A stretch of 64,000 nucleotides of DNA from Stakelama pacifica (GTDB lineage: Bacteria > Pseudomonadota > Alphaproteobacteria > Sphingomonadales > Sphingomonadaceae): contig NZ_SNWD01000004.1 of the NCBI RefSeq assembly GCF_004361835.1, positions 62,001 through 126,000 of the forward strand, written 5' to 3'. Positions 48,619 to 58,102 of this stretch are shown piece by piece. Within the stretch, counting starts at the first letter, position 1; every line of letters starts with the position of its first letter. The position numbers and the translations under genes were made by a program. The notes under the pieces are model-generated. The model made no database searches, had not been told where the DNA came from, and worked only from the letters and a program-made list of their open reading frames with translations.

Positions 48619-49791
48619 ATGCCAGATATCGTGATTACCGCCGCCAAGCGCACTCCCGTGGGCAGCTTTCTGGGCGCCTTTGCGGGCGTTCCCGCCCATG
48701 AACTGGGGCGCAGCGCGATCGAGGCCGCGCTGGCACAGGCCGGGATTTCCGGGGAAGACGTCAATGAGGTCATTCTGGGACAGGTGCTGACCGCCGCACA
48801 GGGTCAGAACCCGGCGCGTCAGGCGTCGATGGCGGCGGGCATCCCCAAGGAAGTACCCGCATGGGGCGTCAATCAGGTCTGCGGATCGGGGCTGCGCACG
48901 GTCGCGCTCGCCTATCAGGCGATTGCCGCCGGGGATGCGCGAATCATCGTCGCGGGCGGGCAGGAAAGCATGTCGATGTCGGCGCATGCCCAGACGCTGC
49001 GTCAGGGCGCCAAGATGGGCGATGTCAGCCTGATCGACACGATGATCAAGGATGGCCTGACCGATGTGTTCAACGGCTATCATATGGGCATCACCGCTGA
49101 GAATCTCGCCGAGAAATACGATATTTCGCGCGGCGATCAGGACGCATTCGCGGTGCGTTCGCAAAATCTGGCCGAGAAGGCGCGCGGCGATGGGCGCTTC
49201 AAGGATGAAATCACGCCCGTCACGGTCAAGGGCCGCAAGGGCGACACGGTGGTCGAGGACGACGAATATATCCGCGCCGGTGCGACGGTAGAAGGCGTAT
49301 CGGGCCTGCGCCCTGCCTTCAAAAAGGACGGCACGGTCACCGCCGCCAATGCCAGCGGGCTCAATGACGGCGCCGCAGCGCTGGTGGTGATGAGCGCCGA
49401 GGAGGCCGAAAAGCGCGGCGCGCCGGTGCTCGCGCGCATTGCGAGCTGGGCGTCGTGCGGGGTCGATCCGTCGATCATGGGCATCGGCCCGGTCCCGGCG
49501 AGCCGCCGCGCGCTGGAGAAAGCGGGCTGGTCGGTCGGCGATCTCGACCTTATCGAGGCGAACGAAGCCTTTGCCGCGCAGGCGCTTGCCGTGGGCAAGG
49601 ATATGGGCTGGGACGCCGACAAGGTGAACGTCAACGGCGGCGCGATCGCGATCGGCCATCCGATCGGCGCGAGTGGCGCGCGCATCCTCACCACGCTGCT
49701 CTATGAAATGCAGAAGCGCGATGCGAAAAAGGGCCTCGCAACCCTCTGCATCGGCGGCGGCATGGGCATCGCCATGTGTCTGGAGCGGTAA
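48619..49791 (+). CDS. phaA: acetyl-CoA C-acetyltransferase (thiolase)
   Basis: 390 residues. Condenses two acetyl-CoA or cleaves acetoacetyl-CoA; the first step of PHB synthesis. Nucleophile C88 in [51 protein letters not shown] (His) and CIGGGMGIA (second Cys) are all present. It is 35 bases after the PhaC-like gene and preceded by GGAG, so likely co-transcribed. phaA versus atoB naming is by context. Confidence 0.93.
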   Translation: MPDIVITAAKRTPVGSFLGAFAGVPAHELGRSAIEAALAQAGISGEDVNEVILGQVLTAAQGQNPARQASMAAGIPKEVPAWGVNQVCGSGLRTVALAYQAIAAGDARIIVAGGQESMSMSAHAQTLRQGAKMGDVSLIDTMIKDGLTDVFNGYHMGITAENLAEKYDISRGDQDAFAVRSQNLAEKARGDGRFKDEITPVTVKGRKGDTVVEDDEYIRAGATVEGVSGLRPAFKKDGTVTAANASGLNDGAAALVVMSAEEAEKRGAPVLARIASWASCGVDPSIMGIGPVPASRRALEKAGWSVGDLDLIEANEAFAAQALAVGKDMGWDADKVNVNGGAIAIGHPIGASGARILTTLLYEMQKRDAKKGLATLCIGGGMGIAMCLER

Positions 49792-49810
49792 GCTATCTGC
49801 TACGTACGAT

Positions 49811-49901
49811 CGTCATGGTGGAGCCCCCGCAGCGGCGCGGCAATCCGGAAGCGTCCCGCGCGACACCGGATCGCTTCGTCGCTTCGCGTCTCGCGATGAC
49901 G
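49811..49901. repeat. family B repeat
   Basis: CGTCATGGTGGAGCCCCC, GCGGCAATCCGG, CACCGGATCGCTTCGTCGC and CTCGCGATGACG. Lies between convergent phaA and alr. Confidence 0.8.
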
Positions 49902-49964
49902 ATCGGGGAGAGCACGCCCCGCTCAAACTATACGATGCTATAGGTATCGCGTCGGGCGACGGCG

Positions 49965-51002
49965 CTATTCGCTCCATTGGCGCGAATAGCGCTGTCCCAT
50001 CGCGGTCAGCAACTCATACGGCGACATGCCGCTCTGCCGCGCGGCATCCATAAGCGCAAAGTCGATATCGACCCGGTCGCCCTCGGCCAGATGCGGGGCG
50101 GCATCGACCCGGATCGCGGTCAGGTCCATCGACACCCGCCCGATCACCGGCAGGGTCCGGCCGTGCTCAAATGCAGCGCCGCTATTCGAAAACGCGCGAA
50201 AATAGCCGTCGGCATAGCCGATATTGAGGATCGCGACCTCGGTATCCGCCTCTGCTCGCCAGATGGCGTTATAGCCCACGCTTTCTCCGGCAGCGACCCG
50301 GCGACGCTGCAATATCTCGGCGCGCGGCTGCACCACCTGACGCACGACGGGAGCGAGTGCGGGCACCAGCGCACCGCCGTACAGCGCGATTCCGGGGCGG
50401 ACGAGGTCGAAATGAAAGCCGCTGCCGAGCGCGATTCCGCAGCTATTGGCAAGGCTCATCCGCCGCGCCGGCGTACGCCCCGCCAGCGCGGCGAAACGCG
50501 CGCGCTGCACCGCGTTCATCGGCGAATCCTCATCGGCACAGGCAAGATGGCTGATCAGCGTTTCGAGTGCGAGCCCGTCGAGCAGGCCCGAAACCGCATC
50601 CTCGGGCGAAATGCCCAACCGGTTCATCCCCGTATCGACCATCACGTCGCATGGTCCCCCGCCCGCATCCTTCCAGCGCAGGACCTGCTCCGGTGTACAC
50701 AAAACGGGCCGCGCATCGCTTTCCAGCGCCGCCGCCATATCGCCTGCACGCACGCCATGGAGCACCGAAAGCGACGGGGCGAGCCCGCGAAGCCGCTCCG
50801 CCTCCGCCCAGGTCGCCACGAAGAAATCGCGGCAGCCCGCTTCGGTCAGTCGCCGCACGACCGCCTCAGCGCCAAGGCCATAGCCGTCCGCCTTTACCGC
50901 CGCGCCGCATGCGGCACTGCCGCTCATCCGGTCGAGCGCGCGCCAGTTGGAGACCAAAGCTTCGGAATCGAGCCGCAGGCAAAGCGGGGAATTAGCGTTC
51001 AT
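49965..51002 (-). CDS. alr: alanine racemase
   Basis: 345 residues from the ATG at 51002; an upstream extension lacks family features. PLP enzyme making D-alanine for peptidoglycan. PLP lysine K37 in GAAVKADGYGLGA, then VMVDTGMNRLGI and the second catalytic Tyr in GESVGYNAIWRAE. No strong Shine-Dalgarno. It is close to and downstream of the GNAT gene on the same strand, 64 bases. Confidence 0.95.
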   Translation of the reverse strand: MNANSPLCLRLDSEALVSNWRALDRMSGSAACGAAVKADGYGLGAEAVVRRLTEAGCRDFFVATWAEAERLRGLAPSLSVLHGVRAGDMAAALESDARPVLCTPEQVLRWKDAGGGPCDVMVDTGMNRLGISPEDAVSGLLDGLALETLISHLACADEDSPMNAVQRARFAALAGRTPARRMSLANSCGIALGSGFHFDLVRPGIALYGGALVPALAPVVRQVVQPRAEILQRRRVAAGESVGYNAIWRAEADTEVAILNIGYADGYFRAFSNSGAAFEHGRTLPVIGRVSMDLTAIRVDAAPHLAEGDRVDIDFALMDAARQSGMSPYELLTAMGQRYSRQWSE

Positions 51003-51066
51003 GCGCGCGAGCGTTAACGCCTGACGCGCGGTTTCGCCAGCGCCCGCAGCGCCGGTTCGGGCCGGA

Positions 51067-51492
51067 TCAGCGATGGATTTGCTTGCCCATGCTGATCCGC
51101 TGTTCGAGCGCATAGCCGATCCGGTAGTAAAAGCGGGCGACCGCGGCATTGTCGCTGTGAATCTGAAGATTGATCTTCATACAGCCAAGCGCGATCAGCC
51201 GCTCTTCGGCCGCGCGGACCAGCGCCGCCCCGATCCCCTGACGACGACAGCGCGAATCGACGGCGACGGCATAAATCCAGCCGCGATGGCCGTCATATCC
51301 CGCCATGACCGTGCCGATAATCCCACCGCCTTCCCCCTGCGCGACAATGAACAGGTCATCGCCCGCCCATAGTTTCGCGGGAATTGCATGCTCGGCGTGG
51401 TTGCGCACAGGCGCGCCCGGAAAACATTCTTTCCAAAGTCGGTCGACCGCATCGAAATCGTCCGGTTCGTAACTACGTATGGTCGAAAGCAT
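51067..51492 (-). CDS. GNAT family N-acetyltransferase
   Basis: 141 residues from ATG 51492, with AGGGCGG upstream. Motif A is VDSRCRRQGIGAALVRAAEERL, the acetyl-CoA loop, followed by the late NAAVARFYYRIGY block of the fold. It resembles YpeA-type acetyltransferases. The substrate is unknown. It reads with alr. The region 51538-51655 upstream of it has A+T-rich stretches and may hold the promoter. Confidence 0.85.
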   Translation of the reverse strand: MLSTIRSYEPDDFDAVDRLWKECFPGAPVRNHAEHAIPAKLWAGDDLFIVAQGEGGGIIGTVMAGYDGHRGWIYAVAVDSRCRRQGIGAALVRAAEERLIALGCMKINLQIHSDNAAVARFYYRIGYALEQRISMGKQIHR

Positions 51493-51655
51493 CCAGATCC
51501 GCCCTGTACCTGGAAAGGGGCAATTGCCACATCGCACCTCGACTTCGGCATCCCCCTTTGTCCCACCGCAATTATAGCAACGAAAAGATGAAGTCGAAAC
51601 TTAAACCGTTATGAGAGAATGGTTTATTCTGGTGTAAGCAACAAATGGCTCCGGC

Positions 51656-54346
51656 CTAGTCGAGATTGGGACGAAGCCAGCGCTTTGCCTGTTCGAGGCT
51701 GACATTGCGCCGCCGGGCATAATCCTCGACCTGATCCTCACCCACGCGGGCGACGCCGAAATAGCTTGCCTGCGGATGGCCGAAATAAAATCCCGACACT
51801 GCCGCCGTGGGAAGCATCGCGAAGCTCTCGGTAAGCGTGATGCCGGTATGTTCGGTCGCGCCGAGCATCTCGAACAGCATCGGTTTTTCGCTGTGATCGG
51901 GACAGGCGGGATAGCCGGGCGCCGGACGGATGCCGCGATATTCCTCCTTGATGAGCGCCTCGTTGGTCAGCTGCTCTCCCTGCGCATAGCCCCATAGGTC
52001 GCGGCGGACATGGAGATGCATCCGCTCGGCAAAGGCTTCGGCAAGGCGGTCGGCGAGCGCTTTCAGCAAAATGTCCGAATAATCGTCATGCGCTTCCCGG
52101 AACCGCTTCGAATGTTCGTCAATGCCATGGCCTGCGGTCACCGCGAAGCCGCCGATCCAGTCGGGTTCTTCGGTGATGAAGTCGGCAAGGCACATATTCG
52201 CCCGGCCCTCGCGCTTGTTGATCTGCTGACGCAGGAACGGCATCCGGATGCTGCGTTCATTGGTGCGGTCGAGATCGGGAATATCATCCGAATGCTGGCC
52301 GAAACTCGCGCCGTCCTTACTGACGTGATCCTCGACATGATAATGGTGGATCACCACATCGTCGCCGTCGCGATGGCAGGGCCAGAGCGCCGCCACCCCC
52401 TTCGCGGTCAGCCACTTTTCAGCGATGATCGTGTCGAGCATCTTCTGCGCATCGTTGAACAGGCTGGTCGCGCTCTCGCCGACCACGTCATCTTCAAGGA
52501 TCGCGGGATAGGTGCCCGCCAGCTCCCAAGAGCGGAAGAAGGGCGTCCAGTCGATATAGTCGCGTAGATCGGCAAGGTCCCAGTCGGGATAGATGTGCAG
52601 CCCCGGCTTTTTGGGCGCAGGCGGTTTGAGCGCCGGATCGATGGTGAAGCCGTTGGCGCGCGCTTCCTCGATCGATACCAGTTTCGACTGGCCCTTGTTC
52701 GCACGGGCCTCGCGAACCGCTTCATATTCTTCGGCGATTTTGGCGACATAGGGATCGCGCTGGCTGTCGCTGACCAGATTGGTCGCGACACCGACTGCGC
52801 GGCTCGCATCGAGCACATGGACCGTGGGGCCGGTATAAGCAGGCGCGATTTTCAGCGCGGTATGGACTTTCGACGTGGTCGCCCCGCCAATCAGCAGCGG
52901 CATGGTCATGCCTGCCTCCTGCATTTCCTCGGCAACTGTCACCATTTCGTCGAGCGACGGGGTGATGAGGCCCGACAGGCCGACCATATCGGCGTCTTCC
53001 TCGCGCGCCGTTTCAAGAATCTTCGACCAGGGCACCATGACGCCCAGATCGACCACGTCGAACCCGTTACATTGCAGCACGACGCCGACGATATTCTTGC
53101 CGATATCGTGGACATCGCCCTTCACCGTGGCGAGGACGATCTTGCCCTTACCGCGTGAATTTTCGTCCTTCTCCGCCTCGATATAGGGGAAGAGATGCGC
53201 GACCGCCTTTTTCATCACGCGCGCGGATTTCACCACCTGCGGCAGGAACATCTTGCCCGATCCGAACAGGTCGCCGACGACGTTCATCCCGTCCATTAGT
53301 GGCCCTTCGATCACTTCGATCGGGCGACCACCGCGCTCTGCGACCGCTTGCCGAAGCTCCTCGGTATCGTCGATGACATGCGCGTCGATGCCCTTGACCA
53401 GCGCATGTTCGAGCCGTTTCTCGACCGCCCAGCCGCGCCATTCGGCGGCCTTTTTCTCCGCCACCGGATCGCTGTCGCGATAGCTTTCGGCGAGTTCGAC
53501 CAGCCGCTCGCCCGCTTCGGGGTCGCGGTTGAGGATGACATCCTCCACCGCGTCGCGAAGCTTGGCATCGATATCGTCGTAAATGTCGAGCTGGCCCGCA
53601 TTGACGATCGCCATGTCCAGTCCGGCGGGGATGGCGTGGTAGAGGAACACCGAATGCATCGCGCGGCGCACCGGCTCGTTGCCGCGAAAGCTGAACGACA
53701 GGTTCGACAGGCCGCCCGAAAAATGGACGTGCGGGCAGCTCTTCCTGATGCGCTTCACCGCCTCGATAAAATCGACGCCGTAATTGTTGTGCTCTTCGAT
53801 GCCGGTTGCGACCGCGAACACATTGGGGTCGAAGATGATATCCTCTGGCGGGAAACCGATATCGGTGAGCAGTTTGTAGGCGCGCTCGCAAATCTCGACC
53901 TTGCGATCCTCGGTATCCGCCTGCCCCTGTTCGTCGAACGCCATGACGACCACGGCCGCGCCATAGGCCATGCATTTGCGCGCGGATTCGAGGAACGGCG
54001 CTTCGCCTTCCTTCATGCTGATCGAATTGACGATCGGCTTACCCGATACGCATTTCAGACCCGCCTCGATCACCTCCCATTTCGACGAATCGACCATGAT
54101 CGGCACGCGCGCGATATCGGGTTCGGCGGCGATCAGCTTGAGGAAGGTCTCCATCGCCGCTTTCGAATCGAGCAGCCCCTCGTCCATATTGACGTCGATC
54201 ACCTGCGCGCCGTTTTCGACCTGGCTGCGCGCGACCTCGATCGCGGCGGTGTAATCGCCGTTCATGATGAGCTTCTTGAAGCGCGCCGAGCCGGTGACGT
54301 TGGTGCGCTCGCCGATATTCACGAAGTTCGAAGAGGATTGGGTCAT
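51656..54346 (-). CDS. metH: cobalamin-dependent methionine synthase, pterin/B12/activation part
   Basis: 896 residues covering domains 2 to 4 of MetH. Domain 2 (methyltetrahydrofolate): [19 protein letters not shown] and [10 protein letters not shown]. Domain 3 (cobalamin): [20 protein letters not shown], with DVHDIG where the lower-axial His lies. Domain 4 (SAM reactivation): [35 protein letters not shown] and the conserved [13 protein letters not shown] end. The homocysteine domain is on the separate upstream gene at 54451, 104 bases away. Together they form a split MetH. Confidence 0.95.
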   Translation of the reverse strand: MTQSSSNFVNIGERTNVTGSARFKKLIMNGDYTAAIEVARSQVENGAQVIDVNMDEGLLDSKAAMETFLKLIAAEPDIARVPIMVDSSKWEVIEAGLKCVSGKPIVNSISMKEGEAPFLESARKCMAYGAAVVVMAFDEQGQADTEDRKVEICERAYKLLTDIGFPPEDIIFDPNVFAVATGIEEHNNYGVDFIEAVKRIRKSCPHVHFSGGLSNLSFSFRGNEPVRRAMHSVFLYHAIPAGLDMAIVNAGQLDIYDDIDAKLRDAVEDVILNRDPEAGERLVELAESYRDSDPVAEKKAAEWRGWAVEKRLEHALVKGIDAHVIDDTEELRQAVAERGGRPIEVIEGPLMDGMNVVGDLFGSGKMFLPQVVKSARVMKKAVAHLFPYIEAEKDENSRGKGKIVLATVKGDVHDIGKNIVGVVLQCNGFDVVDLGVMVPWSKILETAREEDADMVGLSGLITPSLDEMVTVAEEMQEAGMTMPLLIGGATTSKVHTALKIAPAYTGPTVHVLDASRAVGVATNLVSDSQRDPYVAKIAEEYEAVREARANKGQSKLVSIEEARANGFTIDPALKPPAPKKPGLHIYPDWDLADLRDYIDWTPFFRSWELAGTYPAILEDDVVGESATSLFNDAQKMLDTIIAEKWLTAKGVAALWPCHRDGDDVVIHHYHVEDHVSKDGASFGQHSDDIPDLDRTNERSIRMPFLRQQINKREGRANMCLADFITEEPDWIGGFAVTAGHGIDEHSKRFREAHDDYSDILLKALADRLAEAFAERMHLHVRRDLWGYAQGEQLTNEALIKEEYRGIRPAPGYPACPDHSEKPMLFEMLGATEHTGITLTESFAMLPTAAVSGFYFGHPQASYFGVARVGEDQVEDYARRRNVSLEQAKRWLRPNLD

Positions 54347-54359
54347 TCTGTTCCTAAAT

Positions 54360-54440
54360 CGTCATCCTGGCGAAAGCCGGGATCTCGCGCCACGAAAGCG
54401 CGGGTAAAACATGCCAGCGACCCCGGCTTCACCGGGGTGG
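54360..54440. repeat. family C repeat between the metH halves
   Basis: CGTCATCCTGGCGAAAGCCGG and CCGGCTTCACCGGGGTGGCG are imperfect complements. It fills the gap between the two metH genes. Confidence 0.7.
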
Positions 54441-54450
54441 CGGTTCACGA

Positions 54451-55503
54451 TCAGGCCGCCATGGTCATGGGCTCAAGCCCCGCGAGCCGGGTGACGCGCG
54501 GCGTTTCGGGAATGGCGCGCGGGTCGATCCCCTTCACCGCATCGGCCATCGCCTTGATATGCGCAGGGGTGGAACCGCAACAACCGCCAAGCACGTTGAC
54601 CTGACCGTTCTTCGCCCATTCGCCGACCAGCTTCGCAGTGGTTTCGGGCGCTTCGTCATATTCGCCCAGTTCGTTGGGCAACCCTGCGTTAGGATAGACC
54701 ATGATCAGCGTGTCGCAGATCGCGCTGAGCGATTTCACATGCGGCTTGAGCTGCTCCGCCCCGAACGAGCAGTTGAGCCCGATCGTCAGCGGCTTTGCAT
54801 GGCGAACCGCGTGCCAGAATGCTTCGACCGTGTGGCCCGACAGGTTGCGGCCCGACAGATCGGTCAGCGTCATCGACAACTGGATGGGCAGGTCGCGGCC
54901 AAGCGCCTGTTCGGCTTCCAGCACCGCCATGATGCCCGCTTTCGCATTCAGCGTGTCGAACACGGTTTCGATCAGGATGAAGTCGGCCCCGCCCTCGACC
55001 AGCGCATCGACCTGTTCGCGATACACATCTTTCAGATAGTCGAAATCGATTTCGCGATAGCCCGGATCGTTGACGTCCGGCGACAGCGACAGCGTCTTGT
55101 TGGTCGGGCCGATCGCCCCTGCGACGAAGCGCGGGCGGCCGTCCCTGCTCTCAAATTCATCGCACGCTTTCCGGGCGAGCTGCGCCGATGCGATATTAAT
55201 CTCGCGCACCAGATGTTCGGCACCATAATCGGCCTGACTGATCCGGTTAGCGGAAAAGGTGTTGGTTTCGACGATATCCGATCCCGCCTCCAGATAAGCG
55301 CGGGTGATCGCTTCGGGCACCTCCGGCTTTGTCAGCGCAAGGATGTCGTTATTGCCCTTTTGCTCATGGGAGAGGCCGAGATCGCCTGCATAGTCTGCCT
55401 CGCTCAGCTTCCAGTTCTGAATTTCGGTGCCGAACGCACCGTCCGAAATCAGGATGCGCTTTTGCGCTTCAGCCATCAGTTTTTCGCGGGGTGTCGCCAT
55501 CAT
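54451..55503 (-). CDS. metH: methionine synthase homocysteine-binding part (MetH N-terminal domain)
   Basis: 350 residues, homologous to domain 1 of MetH. GAFGTEIQNWKLSEADYAGD at the N-terminus, the zinc Cys in GLNCSFGAEQLKPHV and the pair in LGGCCGSTPAHI are the homocysteine-site ligands. It moves the methyl group from cobalamin to homocysteine. Start ATG at 55503 with ATG codons in tandem. Upstream is a repeat and metF. Being a separate gene from the rest of MetH is a genuine split, not a frameshift, because the two parts are separated by a repeat and each has its own start. Confidence 0.95.
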   Translation of the reverse strand: MMATPREKLMAEAQKRILISDGAFGTEIQNWKLSEADYAGDLGLSHEQKGNNDILALTKPEVPEAITRAYLEAGSDIVETNTFSANRISQADYGAEHLVREINIASAQLARKACDEFESRDGRPRFVAGAIGPTNKTLSLSPDVNDPGYREIDFDYLKDVYREQVDALVEGGADFILIETVFDTLNAKAGIMAVLEAEQALGRDLPIQLSMTLTDLSGRNLSGHTVEAFWHAVRHAKPLTIGLNCSFGAEQLKPHVKSLSAICDTLIMVYPNAGLPNELGEYDEAPETTAKLVGEWAKNGQVNVLGGCCGSTPAHIKAMADAVKGIDPRAIPETPRVTRLAGLEPMTMAA

Positions 55504-55510
55504 CTTACCT

Positions 55511-55592
55511 CGTCATCCCGGCGAAGGCCGGGATCGTCATGAAATTGCCGTTACGCGGGTTCCGCGCGGCCCCGGCCTCCGCCGGGGCGACG
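55511..55592. repeat. family C repeat between metF and metH
   Basis: CGTCATCCCGGCGAAGGCCGG and CCGGCCTCCGCCGGGGCGACG are near-complementary, enclosing about 40 bases. Confidence 0.75.
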
Positions 55593-55599
55593 ATATCGC

Positions 55600-56541
55600 T
55601 CAGGCCGCCTTCTCGCCTGCCCGGTCCTTTGCGCGCATGCCCAGCAGGTGGCAGATCGCAAAGGCAAGCTCGGCACGGTTGAGCGTGTAGAAATGGAAAT
55701 GCCGCACGCCGCCCGCATAGAGTTTGCGGCACATTTCGGCGGCGATCGTCGCCGCGACCAGCTGCCGCGCGCCGGGATGATCGTCGAGCCCTTCGAACAG
55801 ACGGTCCATCCATTTGGGGATGTCGGCGCCGCAGATTCCGGCGAATTTGCGCGTCTGTGCGACATTCGAAATCGGCAGGATGCCGGGCACGATCTCGGCA
55901 TCGATGCCATGATCAGCGGCGGCGTCGCGGAATTTGAAGAACGCTTCGGGGGTGAAGAAGAATTGCGTGATCGCCCGGCTCGCGCCCGCATCCAGCTTGC
56001 GCTTCAGATTGTCGAGATCGGCCTGTACATTGCTCGAATCGGGATGGCATTCGGGATAGGCAGCGACCGAAATCTCGAACGGGTGCAGTTTTTTCAGCCC
56101 CGCGACCAGCTCGGCGGCATTGGCATAGCCATCGGGATGCGCAGCGAATTTCTGCCCCGCTTCGGGCGGATCGCCGCGCAGCGCGACGATATGACGGATG
56201 CCGGACGCCCAATATTCTTCGGCGACCTGATTGATCTCATCGCGCGATGCCTCGACACAGGTGAGATGCGCGGCAGCGTTCATCGACGTTTCGCGCTGGA
56301 TACGCTCGACGGTCTGATGCGTGCGCGCGCGCGTCGATCCGCCCGCGCCATAGGTCACCGACACGAAACGGGGGCCGAGCGGTTCGAGCGTGCGAACCGA
56401 TTCCCACAGCGTTTCCTCCATCTTCTCCGTCTTCGGCGGGAAGAATTCGAAACTGACCTCCAGATCGCCGTCGATATCCGCGAAAAGCGGAGCACCGAGC
56501 GCGAACTGCGCCTCCTCTAGCTGGTCGACCGAGATCGTCAT
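55600..56541 (-). CDS. metF: methylenetetrahydrofolate reductase
   Basis: 313 residues, FAD-dependent. Produces 5-methyl-THF, the methyl donor for MetH. LEVSFEFFPPKTEKM near residue 30, ISVTYGAGGSTR-type block (here FVSVTYGAGGSTRARTHQTV), RGDPPEAGQKF and AITQFFFTPEAFFKF are family blocks. Its start overlaps the sahR stop by 4 bases (ATGA), so it is in the sahR-metF-metH operon. Confidence 0.96.
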   Translation of the reverse strand: MTISVDQLEEAQFALGAPLFADIDGDLEVSFEFFPPKTEKMEETLWESVRTLEPLGPRFVSVTYGAGGSTRARTHQTVERIQRETSMNAAAHLTCVEASRDEINQVAEEYWASGIRHIVALRGDPPEAGQKFAAHPDGYANAAELVAGLKKLHPFEISVAAYPECHPDSSNVQADLDNLKRKLDAGASRAITQFFFTPEAFFKFRDAAADHGIDAEIVPGILPISNVAQTRKFAGICGADIPKWMDRLFEGLDDHPGARQLVAATIAAEMCRKLYAGGVRHFHFYTLNRAELAFAICHLLGMRAKDRAGEKAA

Positions 56542-57497
56542 GCTGCTTTCCTCTCAATTTCAGGCTCGCCGGGCTTGCGCGCGAGCCAGAGTTTCACGGT
56601 GAGCTCGCCGCCCTCCAGCGTATCGGTACGCATCGGGTCGAGCCCGGCTTCGGCGAACCACCCCAATATTTGCGTGTCCGAAAAGCCGAGCCGCGCATGT
56701 TCGTCGCGCGTGCGAAGCTCTTCGCGGTTATGCGGGGCGAAGTCGGCGATCAGCAGGCGAGCACCCGGCTGCATCACCCGCGAGGCTTCGCCGATCGCGG
56801 CTTCGGGTTGCTGCGCATAATGCAGGACATGGTGAAGGATCACCATATCGGCGCTGCCGCTGTCGATGGGCAGCGCGTAGAAATCGGCCTGACGCAGCTC
56901 GGCATGGTCGAGCCCGCGCTGCGACAATTTGGCGCGGGCGAGGCGCAGCATTTCGGAACTGCGATCGATGCCCATCGCGCTTTCGGCAGCGGGAGCGAAC
57001 AGTTCGAGCATCCGCCCGGTGCCCGTGCCGATATCGACCAGCCGCCCGATCGGCGCATTGCCCAGCGCATCGCGCATCGCAGCCTCGACCTGCGATTCGG
57101 CGATATAGAGCGAACGGATCGCATCCCATTCGCCCGCATGTTCTTCGAACCAGCGAGTCGCCACTGCCGCCCGATCAGCGCGCACCGCAGCCAGCCGCGC
57201 GGTATCGGCAGCGACGCTTTCATCGCTTTCGCTGTCATGCCAGGCATCCAGTGCGGCAAGCACCGGATCGACCAGCGCTGCGTCGCCCAGCGTGACGAAG
57301 ACCCAGCTTCCTTCCTTGCGCCGCTCGGCAAGTCCGGCATCGCACAATATCTTTACATGGCGCGATACGCGCGGCTGGCTCTGTTCGAGCACCTGCGCCA
57401 GTTCGCCCACCGACAACTCCATCGAGCGCAGCAGGCCGAGAATTCTGAGCCGCGTCGCATCGGCAAGCGCACGGAAGATTTCGAGAGCGATCGACAT
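56538..57497 (-). CDS. sahR: ArsR-type regulator fused to SAM-dependent methyltransferase (SahR-like)
   Basis: 319 residues. The N-terminal ArsR winged helix (about 1-90): FRALADATRLRILGLLRSMELSVGELAQVLEQSQPRVSRHVKIL. The C-terminal class I methyltransferase fold (about 145-300): GRLVDIGTGTGRMLELFAP, then ADMVILHHVLHYAQQPE. In alphaproteobacteria this architecture is the SahR regulator, which senses S-adenosylhomocysteine and represses methionine-cycle genes. Here it heads the operon with metF and both metH genes. It likely represses itself through the palindrome 8 bases upstream. Confidence 0.88.
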   Translation of the reverse strand: MSIALEIFRALADATRLRILGLLRSMELSVGELAQVLEQSQPRVSRHVKILCDAGLAERRKEGSWVFVTLGDAALVDPVLAALDAWHDSESDESVAADTARLAAVRADRAAVATRWFEEHAGEWDAIRSLYIAESQVEAAMRDALGNAPIGRLVDIGTGTGRMLELFAPAAESAMGIDRSSEMLRLARAKLSQRGLDHAELRQADFYALPIDSGSADMVILHHVLHYAQQPEAAIGEASRVMQPGARLLIADFAPHNREELRTRDEHARLGFSDTQILGWFAEAGLDPMRTDTLEGGELTVKLWLARKPGEPEIERKAA

Positions 57498-57504
57498 GCC
57501 ACAT

Positions 57505-57526
57505 CATATAAAGATTTCTTTATATG
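57505..57526. promoter_or_regulatory. SahR-type operator (10-bp inverted arms, 2-bp spacer)
   Basis: Arms CATATAAAGA and TCTTTATATG are exact complements around TT. It sits 8 bases upstream of the sahR start codon. The A+T-rich core with AAAGA...TCTTT agrees with the kind of operator described for SahR; that match is from memory. Confidence 0.8.
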
Positions 57527-57643
57527 CGGTCAACGCGGGAACGGCTTCCTGCCATGTTGGTTGCGAGCCGTTGAACGGAATTATAGCCTTGGACGGGTCG
57601 GCGACGGGCAATCGCTGTCGCCACTCATCAGGAAAGGGAAACC

Positions 57644-57898
57644 ATGATCAAGAAATTCGCGCTTCCGCTTGGACTGGTCGCAGCGCTCGGCGTCGCTGCA
57701 TGTTCGGAAAAGGCGCAGGACGAATCGGCAGAAGCGGCCAATGCGATTGCAGCCGACGCCGATGCCACCACCGACAAGGCCGTCAATGATATCGACGCTG
57801 CCAGCGCCGAAGCGTTCGGCGCGGCGGAGAACAAGATGGACAATGCGGGCAACGCGATCGAAAACGGTGCCGAGCGCATTGACGGCGATGCCGAGTAA
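57644..57898 (+). CDS. small lipoprotein, Ala/Asp-rich
   Basis: 84 residues. Lipobox VAAC (LGVAAC; Cys about 20) after a short hydrophobic signal. The mature part is Ala, Asp, Asn-rich helix with no Cys: EKAQDESAEAANAIAADADATTDKAVNDIDAASAEAFGAAENKMDNAG. It may be a membrane-attached helical peptide of unknown role. AGGAAAGGG precedes the ATG at 57644. The second lipoprotein follows after 6 bases. Confidence 0.8.
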   Translation: MIKKFALPLGLVAALGVAACSEKAQDESAEAANAIAADADATTDKAVNDIDAASAEAFGAAENKMDNAGNAIENGAERIDGDAE

Positions 57899-57904
57899 CC
57901 AGTG

Positions 57905-58102
57905 ATGCGTGCCGCCTGGCTTCTCGCCCTGCTTGCCCTGCCGCTTTGCGCATGCGACGGCGGAAAGGCGATGCCGGGCGGCACGTCCGAAAGCGATGCA
58001 GCGGCGCTCAGCGACGCCGCGATCATGCTGAATGCCGATGCGGTCAGCCCGCAGGCGGTCGGGATCAAAATGGAGAGCGTGCGAAATGACGAAGATGCGT
58101 AG
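57905..58102 (+). CDS. small lipoprotein-like peptide
   Basis: 65 residues from ATG 57905 (GTG at 57902 also in frame). Signal MRAAWLLALLALPLCAC then DGGKAMPGG: lipobox-like LCAC, Cys about 17. The rest is short and unrecognised. It overlaps the start of the aldo/keto reductase gene by 17 bases and lies 6 bases after the previous lipoprotein, so the three probably form one transcript. Confidence 0.6.
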   Translation: MRAAWLLALLALPLCACDGGKAMPGGTSESDAAALSDAAIMLNADAVSPQAVGIKMESVRNDEDA

